From: Comamonas sp. lk
GTDB lineage: Bacteria; Pseudomonadota; Gammaproteobacteria; Burkholderiales; Burkholderiaceae_C
Length of the DNA stretch: 34,740 nucleotides
Direction: 5' to 3'
Assembly: GCA_945860595.1 (NCBI GenBank)
Contig: CAMAQV010000032.1
Coordinates: 1 to 34,740, forward strand
Below, piece after piece: positions 17,203 to 27,344 of this stretch (within the stretch, counting starts at the first letter, position 1; every line of letters starts with the position of its first letter). Position numbers and translations under genes: made by a program. The notes under the pieces were generated by a model. It was not told where the DNA came from, searched no databases, and saw nothing but the letters and a program-made list of their open reading frames with translations.

Positions 17203-18707
17203 GCGGCAGCTCCCGGGGCTTGCGTGTGGTGGGTGGTGTGCAGCTGAAACTGGTGCGCCACGTTCAGCAAGCGCGACTCGTCCAAGTAGTTGCCGATGAG
17301 CTGCATGCCAACCGGCATGTTGCCTTCGCCAAGACCCACCGGCACACTCATGCAAGGTAAACCCGCCAGCGAGGCGGGCAGGGTGAAGATGTCGGCCAGG
17401 TAATTGGCCACCGGGTCATCGGCTTTTTCGCCCAGCTTCCAGGCCGTGGTCGGGGCCACCGGTCCGGCGATCACATCGCACTCCGCGAAGGCGCGTTGGA
17501 AGTCGTCAGCAATCATGCGGCGGATTTTTTGGGCTTGCAGGTAGTAGGCGTCGTAGTAGCCATGCGACAGCACATAGGCGCCGGTCATGATGCGGCGCTT
17601 GACCTCGTCGCCAAAGCCTTCGCTGCGGGTCTTTTGGTACATGTCGAGCAAGTCGCTGTACTGCGCGGCGCGGTGGCCGAACTTGACGCCGTCAAAGCGG
17701 CTCAGGTTGGAGCTGGCTTCGGCGCAGGCGACGATGTAATAGACGGGGATGGCCAGATTTCCGTCGGCCAAACCCACGCGCTTCACTTTTGCTCCAAGTT
17801 GAATGAGTTGGTGCAGGGCTTTGGTAAGGGGCATTAGTACATCTAGCGAAACATCGTTGTTTCGCAGTCCACCCTCACTCCACTCGCTCCATTCTTCCGG
17901 CACCCCAATCACCAAGGGGCCGCCTTGTCTTCCAGCAGTTGCCAGCGGACGGTCCAGGTCACGTGAAAGGTCCTCAGCAGGCACATCCAGCGAAGTCGAA
18001 TCCCGGTCCAGATCCGGCCCGCACATGGCACTCAATAAGAGCGCGCAATCTTCTGCGCTGCGTGCCATGGGCCCGGCCTGGTCCAGGCTGGAGGCGAAGG
18101 CCACCATGCCGTAGCGCGAGGCCCGCCCGTAGGTGGGCTTGATGCCGGTGATGCCGCAAAACGCCGCGGGCTGGCGGATGGAGCCACCGGTGTCGGTACC
18201 GGTGGCGGCGGGTGTGAGGCGCGCCGCCACCGCAGCGGCGCTACCGCCGGAGGAGCCACCCGGGACATGGCTGCTCTCCCACGGGTTGCTGACTACCCCG
18301 AACGCCGAGTTCTCGTTGCCCGAGCCCATAGCGAACTCGTCGCAGTTGAGTTTGCCCAGGGTGACCATGCCTGCCTCGCGCAGCTTGCGCACCACGGTTG
18401 CGTCAAATGGCGAGCGGTAGCCGGTGAGGATTTTGGAAGCAGCGGTGGTCACAAAGTCTTGGGTGACAAACACGTCTTTGTGCGCGATCGGCACGCCTTC
18501 GAGCGGCCCGGCGGTGCCGGCGGCCAGTTTGGCGTCTGACGCCTGGGCCTGTGCCAGCGTCACTTCGCTGTTGATATCCAAAAACGCGTTGTGCGGGTTG
18601 CCGCCCAGACCCGCCAGAAAGCGCGTGGCGACTTCGACGGCGCTGACTTCTTTCTTGTGCAGCAGTGCGGCCAGCTCGGCCACGCCTAAATTGTGCAAAT
18701 CGCGCAT
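17199..18707 (-). CDS. gatA: Aspartyl/glutamyl-tRNA amidotransferase subunit A
   Basis: 502-residue amidase-signature protein, the glutaminase of GatCAB, releasing ammonia from glutamine. The catalytic Ser-cisSer-Lys triad is intact: Lys77 in PIAHKD, Ser152 in PGGSSGGS and Ser176 in [11 protein letters not shown], each two residues lower than the numbering known for Staphylococcus aureus GatA. Around residues 255-295 there is an unusual segment with a doubled WSE ([11 protein letters not shown]) and a hairpin-forming inverted repeat in the DNA, making the protein somewhat longer than usual. It starts 3 bases after the gatC stop and overlaps gatB by 4 bases. Confidence 0.97.
   Translation of the reverse strand: MRDLHNLGVAELAALLHKKEVSAVEVATRFLAGLGGNPHNAFLDINSEVTLAQAQASDAKLAAGTAGPLEGVPIAHKDVFVTQDFVTTAASKILTGYRSPFDATVVRKLREAGMVTLGKLNCDEFAMGSGNENSAFGVVSNPWESSHVPGGSSGGSAAAVAARLTPAATGTDTGGSIRQPAAFCGITGIKPTYGRASRYGMVAFASSLDQAGPMARSAEDCALLLSAMCGPDLDRDSTSLDVPAEDLSRDLDRPLATAGRQGGPLVIGVPEEWSEWSEGGLRNNDVSLDVLMPLTKALHQLIQLGAKVKRVGLADGNLAIPVYYIVACAEASSNLSRFDGVKFGHRAAQYSDLLDMYQKTRSEGFGDEVKRRIMTGAYVLSHGYYDAYYLQAQKIRRMIADDFQRAFAECDVIAGPVAPTTAWKLGEKADDPVANYLADIFTLPASLAGLPCMSVPVGLGEGNMPVGMQLIGNYLDESRLLNVAHQFQLHTTHHTQAPGAAA
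17846..17865. repeat. Short perfect inverted repeat inside gatA
   Basis: GCGAAACA (17846-17853) and TGTTTCGC (17858-17865) form an 8-bp stem with loop TCGT. It lies in the part of gatA that codes for the lineage-variable insertion, next to the doubled WSE codons (about 17875-17895). It could be a remnant of a small inserted element or simply chance. Confidence 0.4.
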
Positions 18708-18710
18708 GGC

Positions 18711-19019
18711 TTACTCAATCACTTTGGGAACAAGGAACAGCCCGCGTTCAACCGCAGGTGCGCTGCGCTGGTTGGCTTCGCGGTCGTTGGGTTCGCTGGC
18801 CAGATCGGGGCGCAGGCGCAGCGCCATCGCTTCACTGCCTTGCATGGCATCCACCGGGTGCGCCATCGGCACTACGCCCTCGGTATGGACCCCGTTGATT
18901 TGCTCCACGATGCCGAAGAACGCATTGATTTTGTCCAGCATTTGTTGGTGTTCAGCGGGGGCGAGCTCCAAGCGTGCCAGTTTGGCAATCCGGGTGATAT
19001 CGGCAGAGGTCAATGGCAT
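18711..19019 (-). CDS. gatC: Aspartyl/glutamyl-tRNA amidotransferase subunit C
   Basis: 102-residue GatC, the small belt protein that wraps around GatA and joins it to GatB. The N-terminal helix [19 protein letters not shown] and the following [17 protein letters not shown] segment are typical, as is the C-terminal [12 protein letters not shown]. It is the first gene of the gatCAB unit, reading away from mreB; its promoter should lie in 19020-19239, though no convincing - strand promoter was found. Confidence 0.94.
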   Translation of the reverse strand: MPLTSADITRIAKLARLELAPAEHQQMLDKINAFFGIVEQINGVHTEGVVPMAHPVDAMQGSEAMALRLRPDLASEPNDREANQRSAPAVERGLFLVPKVIE

Positions 19020-20283
<1,264 letters not shown>

Positions 20284-20301
20284 GGCCCGGGTAGCGCCGC
20301 C

Positions 20302-21216
20302 ATGGCACTCGGCGTTCTGGATCAAGAACCCCCGCCGTTTTTCCGTCAGGGCACCTCGGCCTTTTCCAAGCTGATTGTTTTCAGCGCGGCGGCCCTGTTC
20401 TTGATGGTCGCTGACACCCGTTTTCACATGCTGCAGCCCGCGCGTGTTGTGCTGCAGGCCGTGTTATTCCCCATGCAATGGCTGGCACAGCAGCCGGGTC
20501 TGCTGGCCGCCGAGGCGGCGCTTTTCATCGACAAGGTTCGGTCCGCCGACGCGGTACACAGCGGACTGCTGGAGCAGTTGCGTGAGCAGTCCGCCCGGGC
20601 CTATCAGGTGGAACAGCTTGCGCTGGAGAATCGCCGCTTGCGGGAGTTACTGGAGTTGCGCCCCACCTTGTCGGTTTTTGGAAAAGCGGCCCAGGTGGTG
20701 TACGACGCCGCAGACCCCTTTGCCCGCAAAGTCGTGATCGATCAGGGACAGGCGCAGGGCGTGAAGCTCGGTTCGCCGGTAATTGATGAAAAAGGGGTGC
20801 TCGGGCAGGTGACGCAGGTTTTTTTGCTCAGCAGCGAAGTGACCTTGATTACCGACCGCGACCACGCCACCCCGGTTTTGAATGTGCGTACTGGCGCGCG
20901 CGGCGTGGTGTATGGCGATACGTCCAGCCACGCCGATGCGATGGAACTGCGCTTTATGGCTGCCAATGCCGACGTGGCCGAGGGCGACTTATTGACCACC
21001 AGCGGTGTGGACGGCGTCTACCCGGCTGGGTTGCCGGTGGCGCGGGTGGAAAAGGTGGACCGGCAGGTAAATGCCGTATTTGCCCAGATTTATTGCGTAC
21101 CGGTGGCACTGGTGTCTGGTGCCGGACACGTTCTGGTATTGGACGCAGTGGCTGACGGGGTGCCACCCCGCCCTGACATTCCCGTGGCCCCACCCCATAC
21201 GCGAGGCAGACGATGA
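20302..21216 (+). CDS. mreC: Rod shape-determining protein MreC
   Basis: 304-residue inner-membrane protein with a large periplasmic part that links MreB filaments to PBP2. One membrane segment is near the N-terminus (about 22-40, LIVFSAAALFLMVADTRF), followed by a coiled coil (about 70-110, with QVEQLALENRRLRELLEL). Then comes the beta-rich MreC domain with GKAAQVVYDAADPFARK and DEKGVLGQVTQVFLLSSEV. The Pro-rich tail (PRPDIPVAPP) is variable. The TGA overlaps the mreD start in ATGA. Confidence 0.95.
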   Translation: MALGVLDQEPPPFFRQGTSAFSKLIVFSAAALFLMVADTRFHMLQPARVVLQAVLFPMQWLAQQPGLLAAEAALFIDKVRSADAVHSGLLEQLREQSARAYQVEQLALENRRLRELLELRPTLSVFGKAAQVVYDAADPFARKVVIDQGQAQGVKLGSPVIDEKGVLGQVTQVFLLSSEVTLITDRDHATPVLNVRTGARGVVYGDTSSHADAMELRFMAANADVAEGDLLTTSGVDGVYPAGLPVARVEKVDRQVNAVFAQIYCVPVALVSGAGHVLVLDAVADGVPPRPDIPVAPPHTRGRR

Positions 21217-21743
21217 TCATGCCTGTGGGGCAGCGTCTGCTGCTGCCGGCCAATCCGGCGTTCATATGGGGCAGTCTGGTTCTGGCCTTTTTCCTGAATA
21301 TGTTTTTCAACATGGTGTTTTTCGGCCGGGCAGCGTGGGCGCCCGATCTGCTGGCGATCGTGCTGATTTTCTGGACAGTACACCAAACCAACCGGGTCGG
21401 CATCGGGGCCGCCTTTGTGTTTGGTTTGCTCATGGACGTACACCAGGGCGGCCTGATGGGCCAGCATGCCTTGGCCTACATCATCCTGAGTTATTTCGCG
21501 ATCACTATCCATCGCCGCATGTTGTGGTTCGGTTTGCGCGGCCAGGCGCTGCAAATACTGCCCTTGTTTATGCTAGCCCATGCTGTGGCCTTGGTGCTGC
21601 GTTTGCTGGCGGGTGGCGCGTTGCCGGGCTGGGAATTGCTGCTGGCACCCGTGCTGCAATCTGCGCTGTGGCCGCTGGTGAGTTTGCTGCTATTTGCGCC
21701 CCAGCACCGCGCTCCCAATCCCGATGCGACCCGGCCTATTTGA
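21213..21743 (+). CDS. mreD: Rod shape-determining protein MreD
   Basis: 176-residue integral membrane protein with about five or six hydrophobic segments. MreD-like features are the segment FLNMFFNMVFFGRAAWAPDL and the conserved GIGAAFVFGLLMDVHQGGLM. It acts with MreC in the elongasome. The start may be ATG 21213 (overlapping the mreC stop) or ATG 21219, two codons later. It ends 21 bases before mrdA. Confidence 0.93.
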   Translation: MIMPVGQRLLLPANPAFIWGSLVLAFFLNMFFNMVFFGRAAWAPDLLAIVLIFWTVHQTNRVGIGAAFVFGLLMDVHQGGLMGQHALAYIILSYFAITIHRRMLWFGLRGQALQILPLFMLAHAVALVLRLLAGGALPGWELLLAPVLQSALWPLVSLLLFAPQHRAPNPDATRPI

Positions 21744-21764
21744 CCTCCTGGCGGGGCCATCCGT

Positions 21765-23735
21765 ATGACGCAGCTGCGCAATGTCGACGCCGAGCTGAAG
21801 CGTTTCAGGCACCGTGTTTTTGTGTTCACGATGGTGGTGGCGGGATGTTTTTTCCTCCTGTTTCTTCGCCTGGTGTATTTGCAAGTCTGGCGCCACGAGG
21901 ACTTGCTGGCACAGGCGGAAAGCAACCGAACGGCCATCGTTCCGGTGGTCCCCAACCGGGGCCTGATTCTGGATCGCAACGGCGTGGTTTTGGCGTCGAA
22001 TTATTCGGCGTACACCCTGGAAATCACACCGTCAAAAAGTGACAATCTGGAGCAAACGATAGATGCGTTATCCAAGGTTGTCGACATTAGCGCCCGCGAC
22101 CGCCGTCGCTTCAAAAAGCTGATGGAGGAGTCCCGCACTTTCGAATCCTTGCCCATTCGCAGTCGGCTGTCGGATGCCGAGGTGGCGCGTTTCTCTGCCC
22201 AGCGCTTCCGCTTCCCCGGCGTGGAGATCAAGGCCCGCTTGTTTCGCAGCTACCCCTTTGGGGAAGTTGCCAGCCATGTGATTGGCTACATCGGACGCAT
22301 CAACCAGGCAGAGAAAGAGGATATCGAGCAAGCCGACGACCAGGCCAACTACCGGGGCACCGAATACATTGGCAAACTCGGTGTCGAGCAAAGCTATGAG
22401 CGTCAGCTTCACGGTACAACGGGCGTGCAGCATGTCGAGACGTCGGCGGGCGGGCGGGCCATGCGGCGCCTGTCGAGTAACCCGGCCACACCGGGCGATA
22501 CCGTGGTGCTGTCACTGGACATCAAACTGCAGCACCTGGTGGAACAAATGTACGGAGAGCGCCGCGGCGCATTTGTGGCGTTGGATCCGCGCAGCGGTGA
22601 GGTGCTCGCATTTGTGAGCAAGCCCACTTTCGATCCAAATATGTTTGTTGACGGCATTGACGTGGAGAACTGGCAGCAGCTCAACCAGTCACCCGACAAG
22701 CCCTTGCTCAACCGTGCTTTGCGCGGCACCTACCCGCCCGGGTCCACCTACAAGCCGTTCATGGCCCTGGCGGCTCTGGAGACCGGCACCCGCACGCCCG
22801 ACTACACCGTATCGGACCCCGGCTACTTCATGTTCGGCAACCACCGTTTCCGTGACGACAAAGAAGGCGGACACGGGCGTGTGAACATGTACCTGTCGAT
22901 CGTGGCATCGTGCGACACCTACTACTACACCCTGGCCAACGAGATGGGCGTGGACACCATTTACGAGCAGATGCACCGGCTGGGGTTTGGCGATGTGACC
23001 GGCGTCGACATCCTGGGCGAGGCACGCGGCCTACTGCCGTCTACCGAGTGGAAGCGGCGTGCCTACCGCAAATCTGAGCTGCAGAAATGGTATGCCGGCG
23101 AGACGATTTCACTTGGTATCGGGCAGGGCTACAACGCCTTCACCATGTTGCAGCTGGCGCAAGCCACGGCCACTCTGGCCAATAACGGGGTGCGGTATCC
23201 GCCGCGCCTGATCAGCGCCACGGTCGATGCGGTCAGCGGCGTCAAGACCCCTATCCCGGTGCCTCAGCCGGTGAAGCTCGGTTTGTTCCAAGCGAACATC
23301 GACACCATCCGGGACGCCATGGTGGGCGTCACCATTGCGGGCACTTCTGCCCGGGCATTTGCCGGGGCCGCTTACACCAGTGGCGGTAAAACCGGAACGG
23401 CGCAGGCGGTAGGCTTGGGCCAGAGCGAAAAATACGACGCCAGCAAGATAGCCGAGCACTTGCGCGACCACGCGCTCTACATTGCCTATGCGCCCGCAGA
23501 CAACCCGACCATCGCCCTGGCCATGGTGGTGGAGAACGCAGGTTTTGGTGCCGAACACGCCGCGCCTATCGCCCGGCGCGTTCTCGATTACTGGCTCGTG
23601 GGGAAATACCCCAACGACGCGGATATGGAGGCTGTCAGCAAAGGGCAGGCGGCTGCGCCGATCGGCGTTCCCCGTAATGTGGCGGATGTTGTCTGGCCCC
23701 CGCCCCGGACCGCGACATCCGCCGCCAAGCCATAA
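21765..23735 (+). CDS. mrdA: Penicillin-binding protein 2 (elongation transpeptidase)
   Basis: 656-residue class B PBP that cross-links new peptidoglycan in the lateral wall. There is one N-terminal membrane anchor (about 19-40, VFVFTMVVAGCFFLLFLRLV), a pedestal domain, and a transpeptidase domain. Its active-site motifs are intact: Ser327-Thr-Tyr-Lys330 in YPPGSTYKPF, SCD at 382-384 and KTG at 542-544 in SGGKTGTAQ. It closes the mreBCD unit. rodA, the glycosyltransferase partner that usually follows in proteobacteria, is absent here; a terminator and an oppositely oriented oxidoreductase gene come next. Confidence 0.97.
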   Translation: MTQLRNVDAELKRFRHRVFVFTMVVAGCFFLLFLRLVYLQVWRHEDLLAQAESNRTAIVPVVPNRGLILDRNGVVLASNYSAYTLEITPSKSDNLEQTIDALSKVVDISARDRRRFKKLMEESRTFESLPIRSRLSDAEVARFSAQRFRFPGVEIKARLFRSYPFGEVASHVIGYIGRINQAEKEDIEQADDQANYRGTEYIGKLGVEQSYERQLHGTTGVQHVETSAGGRAMRRLSSNPATPGDTVVLSLDIKLQHLVEQMYGERRGAFVALDPRSGEVLAFVSKPTFDPNMFVDGIDVENWQQLNQSPDKPLLNRALRGTYPPGSTYKPFMALAALETGTRTPDYTVSDPGYFMFGNHRFRDDKEGGHGRVNMYLSIVASCDTYYYTLANEMGVDTIYEQMHRLGFGDVTGVDILGEARGLLPSTEWKRRAYRKSELQKWYAGETISLGIGQGYNAFTMLQLAQATATLANNGVRYPPRLISATVDAVSGVKTPIPVPQPVKLGLFQANIDTIRDAMVGVTIAGTSARAFAGAAYTSGGKTGTAQAVGLGQSEKYDASKIAEHLRDHALYIAYAPADNPTIALAMVVENAGFGAEHAAPIARRVLDYWLVGKYPNDADMEAVSKGQAAAPIGVPRNVADVVWPPPRTATSAAKP

Positions 23736-23737
23736 AA

Positions 23738-23782
23738 AAGCCCTGCAATGGCTGGGCTTGATTGCAGGGCTTCTTACTTTTC
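23738..23782. terminator. Bidirectional terminator between mrdA and the GMC oxidoreductase
   Basis: AAGCCCTGCAAT (23738-23749) pairs perfectly with ATTGCAGGGCTT (23761-23772), a 12-bp stem with an 11-base loop. On the + strand it is followed by TCTTACTTTT. On the - strand it is followed by a T run (the A run at 23734-23739), which is the stronger signal. It serves the two convergent genes. The remaining 100 bases up to the oxidoreductase stop hold nothing recognised. Confidence 0.8.
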
Positions 23783-23873
23783 TGTGTCTCCTCGGAGGTC
23801 TTTCCGGGCTGCATATTCACCAAAATGAATCAAACAACAGCACTACTTTAGTGCGTGAATGTGCGGGCGCCTA

Positions 23874-25595
23874 TCAGGTGTTTCCCGTAGGTCGCATTCC
23901 GTCTTCCGCAATCCATTGGGCGGCTTTTTCCGCGATCATGAGCGTAGGAGAGTTGGTGTTGCCGCTGGTAATCACCGGCATGACCCCGGCGTCAACGATG
24001 CGCAGCGCCTGTATGCCGTAGACCCGCAGGCGCGCGTCGACCACCGCCATGGGGTCGTCGCTGCGCCCCATTTTGGTGGTGCCAACCGGGTGAAAAATGG
24101 TGCTGGCAATGTCGCCCGCGAGTTGTGCAAGTTCCGCATCGCTTTGGTACTGCACGCCCGGCTTGTATTCCACCGGTGAAAACCGTTTGAGCGCGTCCTG
24201 GCCCACGATGTGGCGGGTCACACGCAGCGAGTCAGCGGCCACTTTGCGGTCTGCATCGGTGCTGAGGTAGTTGGGAGAAATTGCCGGTGCGTCCTTGAAG
24301 TCCGGCGTCTTGATCTCTATCGTTCCCCGGCTGGTGGGGTTGAGGTTGCAGACGCTGGCGGTAATCGCATTGAAGGTATGCAGGGGTGAGCCGAAGGCGT
24401 CCAGACTCAGCGGCTGCACGTGGTACTGGATGTTGGGGTAGGGTTGTTGCGGGTCGCTGCGGGTGAAGGCACCGAGCTGGCTGGGCGCCATGCTCAGTGG
24501 TCCGGAGCGCCGCCACAGGTATTCCAATCCCATGGCGGCTTTGCTCCACACGGAATTCGCAAGCGTATTGAGTGTGACTGTGTTCTGGACCTTAAACACC
24601 GAGCGTATTTGCAGGTGGTCTTGCAGGTTGCGACCCACGCCCGGGATGTCTTTGCGTACTGGTATGCCCCGGGCCTGTAGCAGCTCCGCCGGGCCGAGGC
24701 CTGAGAGTTGCAGGATCTGCGGTGTGGCCACGCTGCCCGCGCACAGGATCACTTCCGTCCGGGCATCGGCCTGGACCATCTCGCGCCCGTTCCATACCTG
24801 TACGCCGGTGCAGCGCATGGCGGCATCGGCGCCGGCGGGCTCGATCAGCAGCTGCGCCACCTGTGCCCCGGTCCACAGTTCGAAATTGGGCCGACCGAAG
24901 CACGTAGGCCGCAGGAAAGCCTTGGCGGTGTTCCAGCGCCAGCCGCCTTTCTGGTTGACCTCGAAATATCCGACACCGTGGTTGTCCCCGGTGTTGAAGT
25001 CGCTGCTGGCCGGAATGCCGGCTTGTACCGCAGCCTGAGAAAAGGCCTCCAGCACATCCCAGCGAAGTCTCTGCTTGTCGACGCGCCACTCGCCACCCGC
25101 GTGACGATGTTGGAGAAGCTGGTGGTAGGGGCTTTGCGGCTCCGACAGGAGCGCCGGGCGCTGACCCTGGGTGCCGTGCAGCGGCCCGCCACCGCCGTGG
25201 TGATCTTCGTGTAGTTTGAAATAAGGCAGGCTGTTGTCCCAGTTCCAGGCCGGATCGCCCAGCAGCGCTGCCCAGTGGTCATAGTCGCGGGCTTGGCCGC
25301 GCATATAAATCATGCCGTTGATGCTGCTGCAGCCCCCCAGCGTTTTGCCGCGCGGGTATATCAGGCTTCGGCCATTCAGCCCGGCTTGGGGCTCGGTGAC
25401 AAAACGCCAATCGGTGCGTGGATTACCGATGCAATACAGATAGCCGACCGGGATATGGATCCAGTGGTAGTCGTCTTTGGAGCCGGCTTCGATCAGCAGT
25501 ACGCGCTTGCTGGCATCGGCGCTGAGCCTGTTGGCCAGCAGGCAACCGGCCGTACCGGCGCCCACAATGATGTAGTCGAAGGTCGTAGCGTCCAT
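23874..25595 (-). CDS. GMC-family FAD-dependent oxidoreductase (choline dehydrogenase-like)
   Basis: 573-residue glucose-methanol-choline family flavoprotein, oxidising an alcohol group; the true substrate cannot be told. FAD-binding motif DYIIVGAGTAGCLLANRL at the N-terminus, then GMC signature 1 around YPRGKTLGGCSSINGMIYMR and signature 2 in CAGSVATPQILQLSGLGP. The active-site His is in FHPVGTTKMG and the C-terminal pair region in SGNTNSPTLMIAEKAA. At about residues 135-165 there is an extra stretch (HGTQGQRPALLSEPQS and following) before EWRVDKQRLRWDVLEAF, longer than I expect for the family. The start is 14 bases after the hemB stop with AGGGG upstream, so it is probably co-transcribed with hemB. 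Confidence 0.92.
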   Translation of the reverse strand: MDATTFDYIIVGAGTAGCLLANRLSADASKRVLLIEAGSKDDYHWIHIPVGYLYCIGNPRTDWRFVTEPQAGLNGRSLIYPRGKTLGGCSSINGMIYMRGQARDYDHWAALLGDPAWNWDNSLPYFKLHEDHHGGGGPLHGTQGQRPALLSEPQSPYHQLLQHRHAGGEWRVDKQRLRWDVLEAFSQAAVQAGIPASSDFNTGDNHGVGYFEVNQKGGWRWNTAKAFLRPTCFGRPNFELWTGAQVAQLLIEPAGADAAMRCTGVQVWNGREMVQADARTEVILCAGSVATPQILQLSGLGPAELLQARGIPVRKDIPGVGRNLQDHLQIRSVFKVQNTVTLNTLANSVWSKAAMGLEYLWRRSGPLSMAPSQLGAFTRSDPQQPYPNIQYHVQPLSLDAFGSPLHTFNAITASVCNLNPTSRGTIEIKTPDFKDAPAISPNYLSTDADRKVAADSLRVTRHIVGQDALKRFSPVEYKPGVQYQSDAELAQLAGDIASTIFHPVGTTKMGRSDDPMAVVDARLRVYGIQALRIVDAGVMPVITSGNTNSPTLMIAEKAAQWIAEDGMRPTGNT

Positions 25596-25609
25596 AGTCC
25601 GCCCGGCCC

Positions 25610-26638
<1,029 letters not shown>

Positions 26639-26695
26639 CTATAAGCCATCGTGCGCGCGGGGCGATGCGAAGCGCAGAAAATTTCCCGCGGCCCA

Positions 26696-26725
26696 TTGAA
26701 CGCGCCTTAAACCCTTTGCTACAAT
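26696..26725 (+). promoter_or_regulatory. Promoter of the small RNA upstream of hemB
   Basis: -35 TTGAAC (26696-26701), 18-base spacer, -10 TACAAT (26720-26725), preceded by TGC, which makes an extended -10. Transcription should start near 26732, exactly where the first RNA hairpin begins. Read on the other strand, the same bases offer a weak TTGTAG/TTCAAT pair toward hemB, so the two promoters could overlap back to back. Confidence 0.7.
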
Positions 26726-26731
26726 TTCATC

Positions 26732-26828
26732 GGGCTCTTCGGAGTCTCCCGCTTTTCCTCCCTGAGCGGGGCCTTGATGTGTGACAGCAAATAGGCTTGA
26801 CACCCCAGCCAAGTGCTGGGGTTTTTTT
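26732..26828 (+). ncRNA. Small RNA matching the anti-hemB RNA family
   Basis: About 97 bases between a promoter and an intrinsic terminator, transcribed away from hemB. Stem 1: CGGG (26731-26734) with CCCG (26748-26751), then CTC with GAG closed by a TTCG tetraloop (26735-26744). Stem 2: CCCGCT (26748-26753) with AGCGGG (26765-26770), which shares CCCG with stem 1, so the outer part of stem 1 and stem 2 are alternatives. A further weak stem is GCCT/AGGC (26771-26774/26793-26796). The known anti-hemB motif of betaproteobacteria is described as two stem-loops plus a terminator located upstream of hemB on the opposite strand, which fits. Identification rests on position and architecture, not on a covariance search. 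Confidence 0.75.
26802..26828 (+). terminator. Intrinsic terminator of the small RNA
   Basis: ACCCCAGC (26802-26809) pairs with GCTGGGGT (26815-26822) around loop CAAGT, followed by a run of seven T. It is a textbook terminator and lies 76 bases before the hemJ-like start, so the downstream gene needs read-through or its own promoter. Confidence 0.92.
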
Positions 26829-26903
26829 GTCTATCTCGACCATGGCTTCGGTCGTTCGGACTTTTCGGCGCCGAGCGGTGTGCCCCGGGGCTACACTTTG
26901 CGC

Positions 26904-27332
26904 ATGCTGTGGGTCAAATCCTTCCATATTGTCTTTGTAGCCAGCTGGTTTGCCGGTCTGTTCTATCTGCCGCGCATTTTTGTGAACCTGGCCATGGTCG
27001 ATATCGAGCCCAGCGCAGAACGCGACCGTCTGTTGCTGATGGCGCGCAAGCTGCTCCGCTTCACCCATATGTTGTCGGTGGTGGCGCTGGTGCTGGGTGT
27101 CGTCCTGTGGGCGTTTTATGGCATCGGCTGGGGCCCCGGCAATGCCTGGATGCACGCCAAATTGGTGGTCGTGCTGTTGGCGCTGGCCTACCAGCATGTC
27201 TGCAGCCGCATGCTGGCGCGCTTTGAAGTTGGGCACGCCATGCCCGGCCATGTCTGGTTTCGATGGTTCAACGAAATCCCGGTGCTGCTCATGGTGCTTG
27301 CGGTGGTGCTGGTTGTAGTGAAGCCGTTTTAA
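26904..27332 (+). CDS. hemJ: HemJ-like protoporphyrinogen oxidase (UPF0093/CopD family membrane protein)
   Basis: 142-residue membrane protein with four hydrophobic segments (about 6-23, 53-72, 83-100, 122-140). The N-terminus MLWVKSFHIVFVASWFAGLF with early His8, and the YLPRIFV motif, are those of HemJ/UPF0093. HemJ proteins oxidise protoporphyrinogen IX to protoporphyrin IX in bacteria lacking HemG and HemY. A place next to hemB supports a haem role. ATG 26904 is the family start; upstream in-frame codons run through the small-RNA terminator and are not coding. There is no clear Shine-Dalgarno, and TACACT at 26892-26897 could start transcription at the ATG itself. The name is by family resemblance. 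Confidence 0.82.
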   Translation: MLWVKSFHIVFVASWFAGLFYLPRIFVNLAMVDIEPSAERDRLLLMARKLLRFTHMLSVVALVLGVVLWAFYGIGWGPGNAWMHAKLVVVLLALAYQHVCSRMLARFEVGHAMPGHVWFRWFNEIPVLLMVLAVVLVVVKPF

Positions 27333-27344
27333 GCGGCCAGGGCT

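Noticed and set aside
16084..17247. 387-codon open frame opposite gatB
   Set aside because: It shadows a strongly conserved gene and shows no domain of its own; its His/Gly/Val-rich composition is a mirror of GatB codons.
17203..17355. 51-residue N-terminal extension of gatB
   Set aside because: It lies entirely within gatA in another frame and has no GatB similarity; the ATGA overlap gives a better start.
26781..26903. Upstream in-frame extension of the hemJ-like gene
   Set aside because: It would translate through the small-RNA terminator stem and T run, and the added residues do not resemble HemJ. ATG 26904 matches the family start.
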